From the NCBI GenBank assembly GCA_022457065.1, contig JAJGBQ010000006.1:2728001-2792000 (forward strand): a DNA stretch of 64,000 nucleotides. The letters run 5' to 3'. Below the pieces are notes generated by a model. It was not told where the DNA came from. It made no database searches and saw only the letters and a program-made list of their open reading frames with translations. Shown one piece after another: positions 24,301 to 35,050 of this stretch; within the stretch, counting starts at the first letter, position 1; each line of letters starts with the position of its first letter. The translations under genes were made by a program, and so were the position numbers. Source of the stretch: Curvularia sp. ZM96. Taxonomy: Eukaryota; Ascomycota; Dothideomycetes; Pleosporales; Pleosporaceae.

Positions 24301-24357
24301 TTCTCCGCACGTTTCGCACCATACTGAATCTAGACGCATTAGTGGGGGGCCGCATCC
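21303..24357. other. Three kilobases without a recognisable gene
   Basis: Immediately upstream of the zinc-finger gene is a low-complexity tract of repeated TGCGCCTT and TTTTTGCC units (about 21476-21540). Frames at 21650-21960 on the minus strand encode short Lys/Ala-rich helical peptides that could be a worn transposase tail, but the evidence is weak. A T/C-rich run lies near 23350. The right edge is the left copy of the LINE target-site duplication. Confidence 0.4.
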
Positions 24358-24363
24358 TTGGAA

Positions 24364-24370
<7 letters not shown>
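24358..24370. repeat. Target-site duplication, left copy (3' side of the LINE)
   Basis: TTGGAAGATCCTT, directly next to the poly(T) run that is the poly(A) tail of the minus-strand LINE. An identical 13-mer lies at 30122-30134. Confidence 0.9.
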
Positions 24371-24397
<27 letters not shown>

Positions 24398-24616
24398 GTT
24401 TAGCGTCCTGTCTCAGCCGGTGGGCTATATAGGACGTGCAGGCTAGGCCTGCAAGTATCTACGTGGTTCTATCGATTTGATGTAGGTGGGGGAGGGGGCT
24501 ATCTAAATCGAGGTGAGGCTCGTAGCCTAGTGCAGAGGGAGGTAGAAGGGGGTCTTGCGGGTAGAAGTGAGGGGTAGGGTAGGTGTAGGGCAAGGGCACC
24601 TAGTATAGGTGTTGCC

Positions 24617-27600
24617 CTAGTTCTCGAGGTTTCCTTTGTACCAGGCCTGTGTTGCAGCCCTAGTTTCCTTAATAAAGGCAATTGTGGCCTGTATGCCTGT
24701 TCTCGTATTTAGGAGGAAGGCTAGCGATAGAGGGTCCTTGCTAGCCTCTTGCATCTTCGTCCTAGCCTCCTTGTATAGCGTACACCTAAGGAGGATATGT
24801 GCAGCGTCTTGCGTAGCTCTATAGTTGCAGGGGCAAACCTTAGAGTCTACTTTACCTCGCTTGAAGAGAAAATCTCGTAGGTAACAGTGTCCTAGCTTAA
24901 GCTGAAAGAAGGCGCTAGAGGCTTCTCTACTAGTAGGAGGAATAGCAATCTGCTTCCTAGTCTTCCACTTATACCTTGCGGCGTAAGTAGTAGAGTTTAG
25001 AGTAATAGCTCTCCTTCTATACTGTTCTAGATAGCTAAGCCACTCTCGCTCGCCTAGCTGTTTTATTCGTGTGCCTATTACAGCTAGACTCGTCCTACTA
25101 GAGCTAGGATCTAGCTTTGTCGCCTCCTTTGCTAGCAAGTCTGCTTTCTCGTTTCCTATAACGTCCTGGTGGCCGGGTACCCAGTAGATCGCGGGTGTTA
25201 GGCCTTTCTCTCGAAGCTTTTTTGCTGCTCTCGTACATCTAAGTTGCCATTCTTGCCCAGGGTTGTCAGAGGCAGTTTGTAGTCTGAATATTGCAGCCTG
25301 GTTATCTGCATATACTCTAACATCTAGACAGTCGTCTGCTAGGTCGATAGCTTTCTCTAGGCCTAGAGTAATACCTTCTAGTTCTCCGTTATAGACTAGC
25401 TGGTTGTATCCTATATTAACCTTTTCCTGAGCTATAAGACTAGCTCCTTTGTAGAAGGCTACTCCTACTCCTATACCCTTGCCTTTGCTTGTGGCTGAGG
25501 CGTCTGAGTAGATGGAGAGGAGGTGTTTGTCTTCTAGGAGTTCCTTATGGTGCTTTGCTTCGATTTCCTTAGAATTCTTAGATATATTCGTCTTATAGAG
25601 TATTTCTGAGCTCCAGGGCATAGACGCGTAGTGCTGAATCTTCTCACTATCCGAGGATAGTGCTGTTGAGATAGATCTAGTAATACGCTCTAGCTGCTTG
25701 CCTTGATTGCTAGAGATAGCAATGTTGAGAGGGTGGCTAGGAGCTAGCTTTCTTGCTCTAAAGGCGTATTGACGTAGGGCGTTATTAAGTCTAACTCTAG
25801 GAGGGTAAAGAGCTGCTTCTACCTCGCTAGGTATAGCAGGTGAGGTTCTAAAGGATCCTAGGATTTTCCTGCAGGCTTGATTCTGCAGCTTCTGCCTCTG
25901 ATTGAGTGCTGTATGTTGCTCCTTCCAGAAGATTTGGCAGCCATAGTCCGCTACGCTAGTGACGCAGGCTAGATAGAGTTGTCGTACTGCTCTAGGCGAG
26001 AGGCCTTTATTTGAGTTTGCTAGCCTGCTAAGGCGGTGAAAGGCTGCGCTAGCCTGCTGGTTCCTAATGTAGCTGTGGTGCTTGAATTTGAGGCTGCAGT
26101 CAAAGTAGATGCCTAGCCATCTAACTAGCTCCTTAGACTGTACTGTTTCCTGAGTAGGTAGAGTAAGTACTCTACTTTGATCTTTTCTAGATCTTGTCCA
26201 GTTAACTAGTTCCGTCTTTGAGCTGTCGAATTGGATAGCTGACTCCTCTGCTAGTCTAAAGAGATTCTGGATCTCCTTTTCTAGTAACTTGATATTTTTC
26301 CTTACTGACGTAGACGATACGGAGATCTGTAGGTCGTCTATATAGGAGGAGGAGTAGGTGCTCTCACTCGCTTGAATTGCTTGAAAGAGCGGTTTTGAGT
26401 AGATTAGAAACAGGATTGGCGAGGCTGGGCTTCCTTGAGGGGTTCCTGTTGAGATTTCCTGAGGCTCCTCAGTCTGTCCGTCAAAAGATAGCTCTAGTAC
26501 TCTACCTTCTAGAAAGGACTTTGTCCAGGCTAGTAGACAGCAGGGTAGGCCTTGATCTCTCATGACTTCTAGAAGCTTATTTTTTGAGACGTGATCGAAG
26601 GCTCCTTTAATATCAAGAAAGATAGTAGTAGTAACTTTCTGTTTTCTTTTCTGCTGCTGTATGTTGTTATAGAAGAGTAGCGCAGCGTCGATAGCGGACT
26701 TCTTTAGTCTTCCTCCTAGTTGAGAGGGGTGGAGTAGATCAGTTGTTTCCGCTAGTGCGCCTAGTCTCCTAGCTACTAGCCTTTCTAGTACTTTGCCTAG
26801 ACAGTTTAGAAGTGAGATTACTCTATAGGCTTTTGGGATCGAGTAGTCGGGCTTGCTTGGCTTTTTTAGGATTACTCCTTTTGCTTTTCTCCAGCACCTT
26901 GGGTGGTAGCCTAGGTTAAATAGAGTAGAGTATATCCTAAATAGAGTTGCCGACTGCGTTAAGTAGGCCTTTTGGATCACCTCATGGCTGATCAGATCAG
27001 GCCCTGGTGAGGTAGCCTTCACTTTGCAGCAGGCAAAGGAGAGTTCGTCCTCTGTTAGAGCAGGCCAGGTCCACCTGCTGTCTCCCCTGTAGGTGTAGAA
27101 GGAAGGGATAGCTGTCGTAGGAGGCGGAGGAAAGAGATCTTCTCTAAAAGCCTTGCACTTCTCTGTAAACGACTCCTTGCCTTTAATAGCAGGTATTCGA
27201 GTACTTAGGTTATCTTTCGTATATGCTAGAGCTTTAAAGATATCATGTGGCGAGTCTTTTTGAAGAAAGGCCTCCCAGTGGCCTTGTTTAGCTCGTCGAA
27301 TAGCTTTTAAATATCTATTTTTAGTGCGTAGATACTCTCGTTTCCACTGGTAGAGGGAGCTATTATTTTCCTTTTTGCCTCCTTCTTGTAGGCTCTATAG
27401 GCTCTGCTTAGGTCTTGCTTTCGGCTATCTAGCTCGCTCGTCCACCAGGGCTTAGGCTTAGGCTTTTGGCTGACTAGTGGAGTTGACTTTTCTAGTGCGT
27501 TCTGTATAGCCTTTGTAAGATCCTCTCCTAGCTTATCTAGCTTAGTTTCTAGCGGGATATTTTGTCCTAGAATAAGCTTTCTTGAGGTGTAGTTCGAGCA

Positions 27601-28421
27601 AGGAGGTAGTGTCGACAGTCGCTCCTCTAGGCCTATGGCTTTGATCTCCTGTCCTAGCGTCTCCTTAAAGGTCTTCCAGTCTGTTTTTCTAGTATTGTAC
27701 GTCTTTGGCTGTCTAGGTAGCTCGCTAGTAGTATAGATACTAAATAGAATAGCGTGGTGGTCAGATCCAACTTCAGGTATAGTCTGCCAGTCCTGGATAC
27801 TAGCAGCTATATCGTTGGTTACAAAAGTAAGATCTAATACGCTCTCTTTCCGCATGTGAGCTCTGAAGAAGGTGCCTTCCCTAGAGTATTTAGTAGAGTG
27901 AGATTTTGCGTATCTATCCACTCTACTAGATCCTCTGCTAGTGTGCTAGGGCTGCGCTCCTCTAGGCTCCATCTAGGATGGTGGGTGTTGAAATCTCCTA
28001 GAATAATTGACTGAGGCTGTAGGGTCTCCTGTAGTAGGCGCCTCTGGATTGTTGTCTTGTTTAAACCTTCTAGTAGGCTCTTCTCGTTATAAATGTTATA
28101 GATATAGAAGTTAGTGGTAGTAGCTAATACTTTAATAGCTAGAAAGTCGTTATCGTCGCTAATAAGTGGATTAACCTCTACTTCTAGATCTTTTCTAATA
28201 TAGAAGAGTACTCTAGGCCTTAAGGAGCTATCCTCTAGGGTAGGTAGTATCTGAGTAAAGTCCTGGTGAGCGATAGATCTAGTTTTTGCGTACGAGGGTC
28301 CCTTGAGTAGCCAGGGCTCCTGTACTGCGATGATTTTGGCGCCTACTTTGACAGCTAGATCTAGCGCGCTCTCGGTAGCAGGACTACTTCTATTAACGTT
28401 TATTTGTAGAATTTTCAACAT
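24617..28421 (-). pseudogene. LINE ORF2: endonuclease, reverse transcriptase, RNase H, broken by two frameshifts
   Basis: The protein reads in three successive frames. Endonuclease part one (28421 to about 27880) has LKILQINVNRSS, VQEPWL and LGDFNTHHPRWS. Part two (about 27880 to 27350) completes the endonuclease with VGSDHHAILFS. The last frame (about 27350 to 24617) holds the reverse transcriptase with SSYIDDLQISVSS (the YxDD active site), then RNase H: YSDASATSKGKG, NGELEGITLGLEKA, VYADNQAAI and VPGHQDVIGNEKADLLAKEA, and a C-terminal CPCNYRATQDAAHILLRC zinc-binding motif. No in-frame nonsense codons are seen in any of the three pieces, so the copy differs from an intact ORF2 only by two short indels. 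Confidence 0.9.
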
Positions 28422-28422
28422 C

Positions 28423-29874
28423 CTAGTTAGTAGGGCTCGTCCTAGTAGTCCTAGCTATAAGGATATCGCAGCTAGGGTTATTTGCTGCGTGAGGCTTACT
28501 ACAGTTGACGCACTTAAAAATAGTGTGTACGCATGCTTTTCCTTTTGTGGGGCAGGACTTGCATTTATGTAGGCTTGTGTGGTGAGCCTCACTGCAGATC
28601 TGACAGGCTACTTTCGAGCATCTAGCCTCTAGGTGGCCAAAGCCTTGGCATTTCGAGCATTGTCTAGAGTTATTAATAACTCGTAGCTTCTCTGCTCTAA
28701 GGCTCTCTCCTAGGATATAGAGCTTTCCTCTAATAGCCTTAAGAGCCTCCTCTTCGGTCGCAAAGGCGACGCAGGCGGAGCCGTAGCTCTGCTGTTCTCT
28801 CTTAGACTCGGGGGTGAGCCAGAAAGGAGTGCCTACTACTTTTAGGCCTTTATTAAAGGTCTCGATTTCCCCCTTAATTACCTCTAGGCTGTGGTTCGTT
28901 GGTAGCTTGTGGATAACTACTTTATACCATGAGGTAATAGGCTGCGCTGCCTTAAAGGCTACTAGATCCTTCCAGATCCTCTGGTTTTCTAGCAGGTACT
29001 TGGCTGTGAAGGAAGGCGTGGTAGTAACTACCTTATTTCCCTTTGATGATATAGTCACTGACGCGACTACAGGCGATCGTACACCTCCTTTAGAGGTGAA
29101 GGCTTGGTTGAAGGCGTTTCTTAGCCTTAAGGCGTCAAAGGCAGCAGGAGCCCCTAGGTTGACTAGGACTAGTTGTCTCTCCTTGAGGCTCGGCTTAGCC
29201 TTTTGAGGTGTCTTCTTGTGCACAGTAGTCCACTGTTGCTCCTTGTTTATTGCTGCTGTAGCAGCTGCAGCGTACGAGGTAGGTTGCGGTGGAGCAGCTA
29301 TCTGACTATTTCCCTGCTGGTTTGGTCTTGTAGTAGTAGGCCTATCGAGACGACGAACTTTATCTCTGAGCTCCTTTGAGACATTTGAAAGTGAGGAGAT
29401 CTGATCTCCTAGTATGGCTGAGTTCTTCTTACTGACTCTACCTGTCTCAGTATAGTCTCTAAAGACTTCTACTAGGTCGAGCAGGTTAGTCTGCTGCGTG
29501 GGGTTATTTTCAGCTAGATTAGCTGCTTGGACTACTAGGTTTCTAGCGATCTCCAGAGCCTCTTCTACTGACGTAGCCTTAGGTGTCCTGTTTTGGCTAG
29601 AGAAAGGATTTCTCAGCGTTGAGCCAATGAAAGGAGAGAAATTGCTTCTAGTGCGTGTCTCTGTTCGTGTCTTTTCTGGCGAGAAATTGGCTTGTCTTTT
29701 GTTTGGTGGTAGAATAGGAATTTCAAAAACACTAGAGGTGTCTCGATTTTGAGTAGGCGTAGTTGGCTGAGTAGATTCCATTTCTATCTCGTTCTGAATC
29801 TGTCCTTCTAGCTCTATTGGCTCCTGCCTCGTCCTTGGTATATGGACGTCGATAGTATCGCTGTCAGGCGGCAT
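28423..29874 (-). CDS. LINE ORF1, gag-like RNA-binding protein with zinc knuckles
   Basis: Open frame of 483 codons, 5' ORF of the LINE. The N-terminal part is hydrophilic and low complexity; the centre (KPSLKERQLVLVNLG to AFATEEEALKAIRGKLYILG) resembles an RRM-like fold. The C-terminus has zinc-knuckle motifs: CSKCQGFGHLEARC, a perfect CX2CX4HX4C, followed by CQICSEAHHTSLHKC and CVNCSKPHAANNPSC. Family proteins coat element RNA and act as chaperone during target-primed reverse transcription. The stop codon and the ORF2 ATG are separated by a single G (TAGGATG on the minus strand), suggesting that ORF2 is made by termination-reinitiation. Confidence 0.9.
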   Translation of the reverse strand: MPPDSDTIDVHIPRTRQEPIELEGQIQNEIEMESTQPTTPTQNRDTSSVFEIPILPPNKRQANFSPEKTRTETRTRSNFSPFIGSTLRNPFSSQNRTPKATSVEEALEIARNLVVQAANLAENNPTQQTNLLDLVEVFRDYTETGRVSKKNSAILGDQISSLSNVSKELRDKVRRLDRPTTTRPNQQGNSQIAAPPQPTSYAAAATAAINKEQQWTTVHKKTPQKAKPSLKERQLVLVNLGAPAAFDALRLRNAFNQAFTSKGGVRSPVVASVTISSKGNKVVTTTPSFTAKYLLENQRIWKDLVAFKAAQPITSWYKVVIHKLPTNHSLEVIKGEIETFNKGLKVVGTPFWLTPESKREQQSYGSACVAFATEEEALKAIRGKLYILGESLRAEKLRVINNSRQCSKCQGFGHLEARCSKVACQICSEAHHTSLHKCKSCPTKGKACVHTIFKCVNCSKPHAANNPSCDILIARTTRTSPTN

Positions 29875-30121
29875 TCTGCTTAGTAATCCGCGTGGTCTGT
29901 GTGTTCTGCGTTAAAAGTGAGACGTGTTCAAAATTAACTCCTTTTATAGCTTCTATCTCCACAGCGCGTAGACTGCACGCCTCAAGAGTAGTTGTAATCG
30001 ATTTCTAAGGGTTTGATTATATATATTCGACTAAGATTACACCTATTCTGAAAAACTCGTAGAATTAAGGTTTGATCTGTGCTGCAGGTTTACTGGCGTA
30101 TGAAAATCAGTATAATAACTG

Positions 30122-30134
30122 TTGGAAGATCCTT
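30122..30134. repeat. Target-site duplication, right copy (5' side of the LINE)
   Basis: TTGGAAGATCCTT, identical to 24358-24370. It marks the exact 5' end of the minus-strand LINE. Confidence 0.9.
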
Positions 30135-30438
30135 GAGCGAACCAATTACAGGGTAAAATGGAGACACAAGCTAAAGTTCGCCACTTTAAAGGGGTGATCT
30201 GCAAGCAGGAACGCGATCCGACGTGCCCCATATCCTGTACAGGTTGTCATTTCTGAATTGCCATGCTGCGCCTTCGAACTCTGTGCGCCATCTACTAATG
30301 CACATTGACTATGCTAATTTTCTGCAACCGCAGCTAGGGCTTTCATTCATCCATGGCTTCCGGAGTGAACTTCCCCATGGCAAGTCCATTCACACCCTTT
30401 GGACATTTTCACTCTCAAATGCGCTGCTGACCTTCAAC

Positions 30439-31606
30439 ATGAGACTCGTCGTCTCGCTCACCGGGATCCAAATGTTAAATGCTGCCAAGGAAGTGAGGGC
30501 AAGCCAAGACGAAGGGTCTAAGACATTTACAGGAGAAAGACCAGTGGATCGTACGCTCTTTATCCTAATATCCCTAGTTGTTGTGACGGTTTCTTCGCTT
30601 CTTTTTGGTTAGTATCAGGATTCTTAGTCGCAGCTACCCTATTAATGCACTTGTAGGCTCACGGTTCAACCGGTCAGGGCGCAATGCTATCATGAAACGA
30701 AATATGACTTCCACGCTCCTGCTCCTCTTGTATGTCCTGCTCATGATGTTCAACACCACTCTATTAGTATTGCACAGCGGCCAAGGGTTGTATACCTACA
30801 ACCTTTGCCTTGCAACTACCTGGGTCTGTCTCGTCCTCTTTGGTGTGACAAAAAGCGTAATGTCAGCTCTACACCACCAACGTCGACTGGAACAATCACT
30901 AACAATACCACCAGCTATATATTTCTTGTCGAGCGCATTCATGTCGTCCGCGCACCATACGTCTCTCGTAGTCGTGATTGGATATACATCGGGATCGTTG
31001 TCTTCATGATGGTCGCCTCAGGCGGTGTCGTCATCAACACCTGGCTTCATCCCTACACCGCCATGGATCCAAAGTCGGGGCGATGCCACACAGGAATCCA
31101 AAGGAAGGTCACGGTGCCTTTCCTGATCGTCGACATCCTCATGGACGTGGCCCTTACTTTGGTTTTCTTCTACCTCCTCCAGCCAGTGGTTCAGCAGAAC
31201 GGGAACTGGAAAATTTCGAATATTTTTAGCAGCAGGAGATTCCGGGAGAGAATGGGTACGCAACAGGGAAGCAGAGAAACGGCGGTGCAAAGGAGTATTC
31301 GATCATTGCTGCAGAGGAGCATCATAGGAGCGCTTGCCATTACAGTTGTCACCGTGATACTCTTCGCGGTACAATACTGCTTTGTAGAAGGAAAGGGCGT
31401 CGCCTTGGTTTGCAGTAGCATCTGCCTTGTAGATGGTGAGACATCTGTTGTCCCTCTTCGAAGCCATGTCTAACAGATACACAGTATTCTGGGGCTACAT
31501 CGTCATCCATTGGCTTACCGATGGATCCATCGAGGCAGAAAAGGAAATCAGCCGCTCTTCCCAGCTGTCAACTTCGGTGCAAAGAATTGATCGCCTGCCA
31601 GTGTGA
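30439..31606 (+). CDS. Fungal multi-span membrane protein of unknown function
   Basis: Four-exon model (30439-30607, 30657-30861, 30915-31435, 31485-31606), 338 residues. About six to seven hydrophobic spans are visible: LFILISLVVVTVSSLLF, STLLLLLYVLLMMF, LATTWVCLVLFGV, WIYIGIVVFMMVASGGVV, FLIVDILMDVALTLVFFYLL, IIGALAITVVTVILFAV and a last span ending in YIVIHWLT. Between spans three and four sits IFLVERIHVVRAPYVSRSRD, and before span five SGRCHTGIQRKVTVP; I know both patterns from a widespread fungal family of uncharacterised membrane proteins related to seven-span receptors. The ATG at 30439 was chosen because upstream in-frame sequence has no membrane or conserved character. All three introns have GT-AG ends, and the frame closes at the stop at 31604-31606. 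It lies just 3' of the LINE insertion. Confidence 0.75.
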
Positions 31607-32059
31607 ACCTCCTCAAGTGGATCCGGCCCTAGTCACAACATTAGAGGTTCAGTTGCCTCCTAGCATTTCCACGCTGAGAGAAGTCTCGTTTGAGATCTCC
31701 AAGGAGACAAACTTTCGACACCCGCCTTCTTCACCAAGATTGCTTGAAACCAGAGCTCATGGTCACATGGCAGGGAAATGCATATCGATAAAAGATGGAG
31801 TTGAGGACCAGTGGTTTGCGGGTCATGTTTCGAGTCATGTAAAGAATACACCCCAGGGTTCGGGTTTTGGGAAACCGTGAAAACGAGGGTGGTGACTCAT
31901 GTAAACCATGTATCATCAAATAACGACTGTCCAAACGTGGGCACGAAATCAGATCACTTAGCAGTCGGATACATCCGAAGTCGCTAACATTATCTCTTCA
32001 AGTAGGGGATAGGGGTCGTAAAGTTTTCCCTTATGGGTGTGGCTGAGCCAATCGATATT
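31607..32059. other. Short gene-free interval
   Basis: 3' flank of the membrane-protein gene. No RNA gene or protein remnant was recognised. Confidence 0.35.
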
Positions 32060-32853
32060 AACCCATCATTCTAACTTGACGAGTACTATTATCTCGAGGA
32101 GGACTACGAGGCCACTGTCGAATGCACAAAAAATGCCAGTACAGCTTATGGGTAGACCGTCCTAGTAAAGGATACTAAATACAAAACAGTATGGCTAATC
32201 TAAGGTCTTCTACCAAATACCCTAGCTGGAGACTCTAACAATGATCCTCTCCTGAGTTGGATTAAGCACTGTACATATCCGACCTAGGTGAACCGCTTAA
32301 AAGGAATCTCGAGAGCTATCTAAACCCAAGCAGGAGCGGAGATGAGTTGAGAGCAGTCGAAGACTTCTTCACTATGATAATAGATGACCTCCTCATTGCG
32401 TATGGCGCCGGTCAGGTTCACTTTGGTTTTTCTTTTTATCGACCGATAACAGGGTTGTTCAAAGCAATTAGATCAGGGGATGACGTCTTCATCTTTGCCC
32501 TTACGTCGATGAATCTCGCATTTTTCATTATCACACTTTTTAAGGCAATAAGAGTGAGATTCTGGAATGCTTTGCCTGATTTTGATCACACTAAAGTTCA
32601 CGACCTTCTCGTTGCTACTTGTTCAGGAGCGCGACCGAATACGGCATCAGAGGAAGACGACCGTCCAAGTGGTACAGCAGAGGATGTGAAAGTGAAGCTT
32701 CATCAGAATGCAGGGGAGGCTATTCATAATTTCCGGAAACAGTTCAAATGGAGGCGAGATCGGCTCTCCACATGGGGAAGAGGCTCACCTATTGGTAGAA
32801 GACATTGGGGATGTTTCTTGAGGGCATTAGGAGAGGATATAGCAGAGTTATAG
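32060..32853 (+). pseudogene. Decayed membrane-protein-like gene with RIP-type stops
   Basis: An open frame of 168 codons (32347-32853) with one or two hydrophobic segments (FIFALTSMNLAFFIITLF) and a charged C-terminus. Upstream, the plus strand from about 32060 still reads as protein (YYLEEDYEATVECTKN, SWIKHCTYPT) but is cut by TAG and TAA codons where CAG or CAA would be expected. The family is not recognised. It appears to be a once longer gene damaged by C-to-T changes; whether the open 3' part is still expressed is unknown. Confidence 0.4.
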
Positions 32854-33102
32854 GGTGGGGTTCGGTGCTTTTAGAGGACTTCGTATGTTTATTAGAACAT
32901 AATTGGACTCCGCTAATACGTGTCTGTATAACGTGCACCATAAGTCACTAACTAATACTCGTCACCAACTACCCCACCAAGCCTGACCCAACACTCATCA
33001 CAACAACCACAATGCCGCGACAAATTTTGATATCTAGTAGTGACTCTGGCAATAGAATCAGGTGTTACCCAGTCCCAGAGCCAGCTTAATCACCTTAATA
33101 CG

Positions 33103-35050
33103 CTAGATTGGGAGGTTTGACACTGGTCGACCGGCACGCTTCTCAGGGAGTACACCAGCGCGTCGTGCAATCTTTTTTGCTGCTTCAGATACCTTTGAGA
33201 TGTCCGAAACAATTGTATTGCCAGAGATAGTTGGCCCAGTCTTGCCGTAATTACCAGTAATCGTGTTGTTTGCCGTGTTGACGCCGTTGCGAGCATACCA
33301 GAGGCCGTTCGAGAGGAAGATATTATTTTGGATGAGGTATGAGTTGGAGCCTTCATCCGTATAAGCACCAAAACCACTAGAGTCAAATCCATAATTCTCG
33401 ACAATGTATGTGGATGGACTTTTTGAAAGAGTGTAGATTGCGCCAAGGTCGGTGTGTGAGTAGCCGTAGCCGTGAACCAGGTTGCCCTCGATGCGGTTGT
33501 TCATCAACGTTGTCGGATTTGTATACTTTGGTTGATACTTGTATAGTCCACGGTTGACGTACTCAGAGCTACCTCCAGCATCGTTAGATCCCCATCCGTA
33601 GCCAATGCAGATGCCAGTATAAGGAGTGATGTAGATGTCGTTATGTGAGATGAGGGAATTCTGGACATATGTGGCGAGGATCGGCACTGTAGAACTGAAT
33701 AGCGACGAAACATTGTAGAAGATGTTACCAGATATCTCTATGTGTGAGTTCGTCATGCGTGCATCGCTTGGATGGTGTGCATCGGCTCGAATGCCGCCGG
33801 CAGTAATGCTGTTTCCCATTACCTGTGTAAAGTAGCCGTCCTTAACCGCAATGTTGTTTGCTCCCAGCCCAGTACCAGTGATATGGGCGTTTGCATCATT
33901 GCCAATACCGATGCCTCCAGCGCCCATCATTGTGTAGTTTCCACCAGAAAAGATTATGTTTTTAGCTGCGCTAATCTGAATTGCAGACGGCATTTGACAC
34001 CAATGGGGGCGGGTAGACTCAAAGTTGGAGGAGTCATACGTCTTGTCTTCGCAAATGTTGCCGCCCGTCTGCTGATCGATGTATCCAATGCTAGCAGGTT
34101 GCAGCCATGTGGTATGAGCCTGTAATTTGAGTGAGAAGTGAGTCTATTCAGTAGCCTAGGCTCAAGCTTACAAAGTTGAGATTCTGGAACGAGATGTCGT
34201 GAACGGGATTCGCGTAAGTTCCGCTAATTACAACGAGCGCTTCAGAAACACCCAAATACGTGTCTGCAATTGCCATGTTCTCGCCAGAGAGCGGTTTGTA
34301 ATAGATCTTACCAGCAGGCGAGTCAAGATAGAATTGGCCACCCTCTGTCAGAAGTGCCAAAGCATTCTGTACCCAAACACCAAAGTCTGCATTGTTCTTA
34401 TTGACAGTGTCATAGCCCCAGATTTGGTTGTACCACGTGTTTTGCTTCATTATTAACTCTTTGTTTCCAACCGATTTGATGGGTGCGTAGCGGTCTGCGA
34501 AAGAGTTTATAAAGCGAATCTCTGCGCCATTTATCCCTGGAGTGGAGGAAAGCCAGTCATATGTGCTTGAAGTCCATTTCATACCAGTACTTGTGTAAGT
34601 GAAGTCTTTTCGGTTTGCAATCTTCCTGCGTGCGTAATTGGAAGCTTTCCCATTGACGTACAAGTTTCGCGACTTGAGGCCTACCGGAACGTTCGCGGAG
34701 TAAACACCGTTTGGTCCTGCTGTCCAGTTGGTGATCTTGAGCCCACCTGATATCGTCGCACCAGTTCCAACCCATTTGACCGTGACACCATTCTTGCCTG
34801 AGTCTTCCACTGTGAATTTGAGGGGCGCTGAGAGTGTATATGTGCCTGCACCAACGTGGACAGTGATGTTTTCCTTAGCTGTTCCAGCAAGCTGGTTACG
34901 AACAGCTTGCTGCGCTTTAGCGAGTGTTTTGAAAGGAGCAGCTGCTGTTCCTGTATTACTATCTAAGCCCGTTGGCAAGACATAAAAGTCTACTGCGCGC
35001 GCAGCGTGGGCGCAAAAGATAGCGCAGAATAAAAGAAGCTTTGAGTGCAT
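33103..35050 (-). CDS. Secreted right-handed parallel beta-helix protein (carbohydrate-active enzyme candidate)
   Basis: Two exons (35050-34172, 34119-33103; intron 52 nt), 631 residues. A signal peptide is clear (MHSKLLLFCAIFCAHAARA). The mature protein begins DFYVLPTGLDSNTGTAAAPFKTLAKAQQAVR, the standard opening of pectate-lyase-fold proteins that coil the chain into a beta-helix. Later residues show many Asn-rich coils (NNIAVKDGYF, NSHIEISGNIFYNVSS, NNRIEGNLVHGYGYSHTDLGAIYT, NTITGNYGKTG), each one turn of the helix. Such proteins include pectin-degrading enzymes, GH141-like hydrolases and alginate-type epimerases; the sequence alone does not decide the substrate. Extracellular action on plant or microbial polysaccharides is the likely role. 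The splice junction NLNF|AHTTW closes the frame. Confidence 0.85.

Larger units (their letters stand above)
24371..30121 (-). mobile_element. Full-length LINE (Tad1-like non-LTR retrotransposon)
   Basis: A 5.75-kb insertion on the minus strand. Its 3' end is a poly(A) tail seen as about 26-28 T on the plus strand (24369-24396); its 5' end is about 250 bp before ORF1. Identical 13-bp duplications flank it, defining both ends exactly and showing that the copy is not 5'-truncated. ORF1 is gag-like with zinc knuckles; ORF2 carries apurinic-type endonuclease, reverse transcriptase and RNase H, the order of the Tad1 group in filamentous fungi. The element shows far less CpA loss and no in-frame stops compared with the RIP-affected repeats at 58-63 kb, so it is either recent or escaped RIP. 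Two frameshifts make ORF2 inactive as read. Confidence 0.93.

Noticed and set aside
28303..29752. Several plus-strand frames across the LINE
   Set aside because: They are antisense shadows of ORF1 and ORF2.
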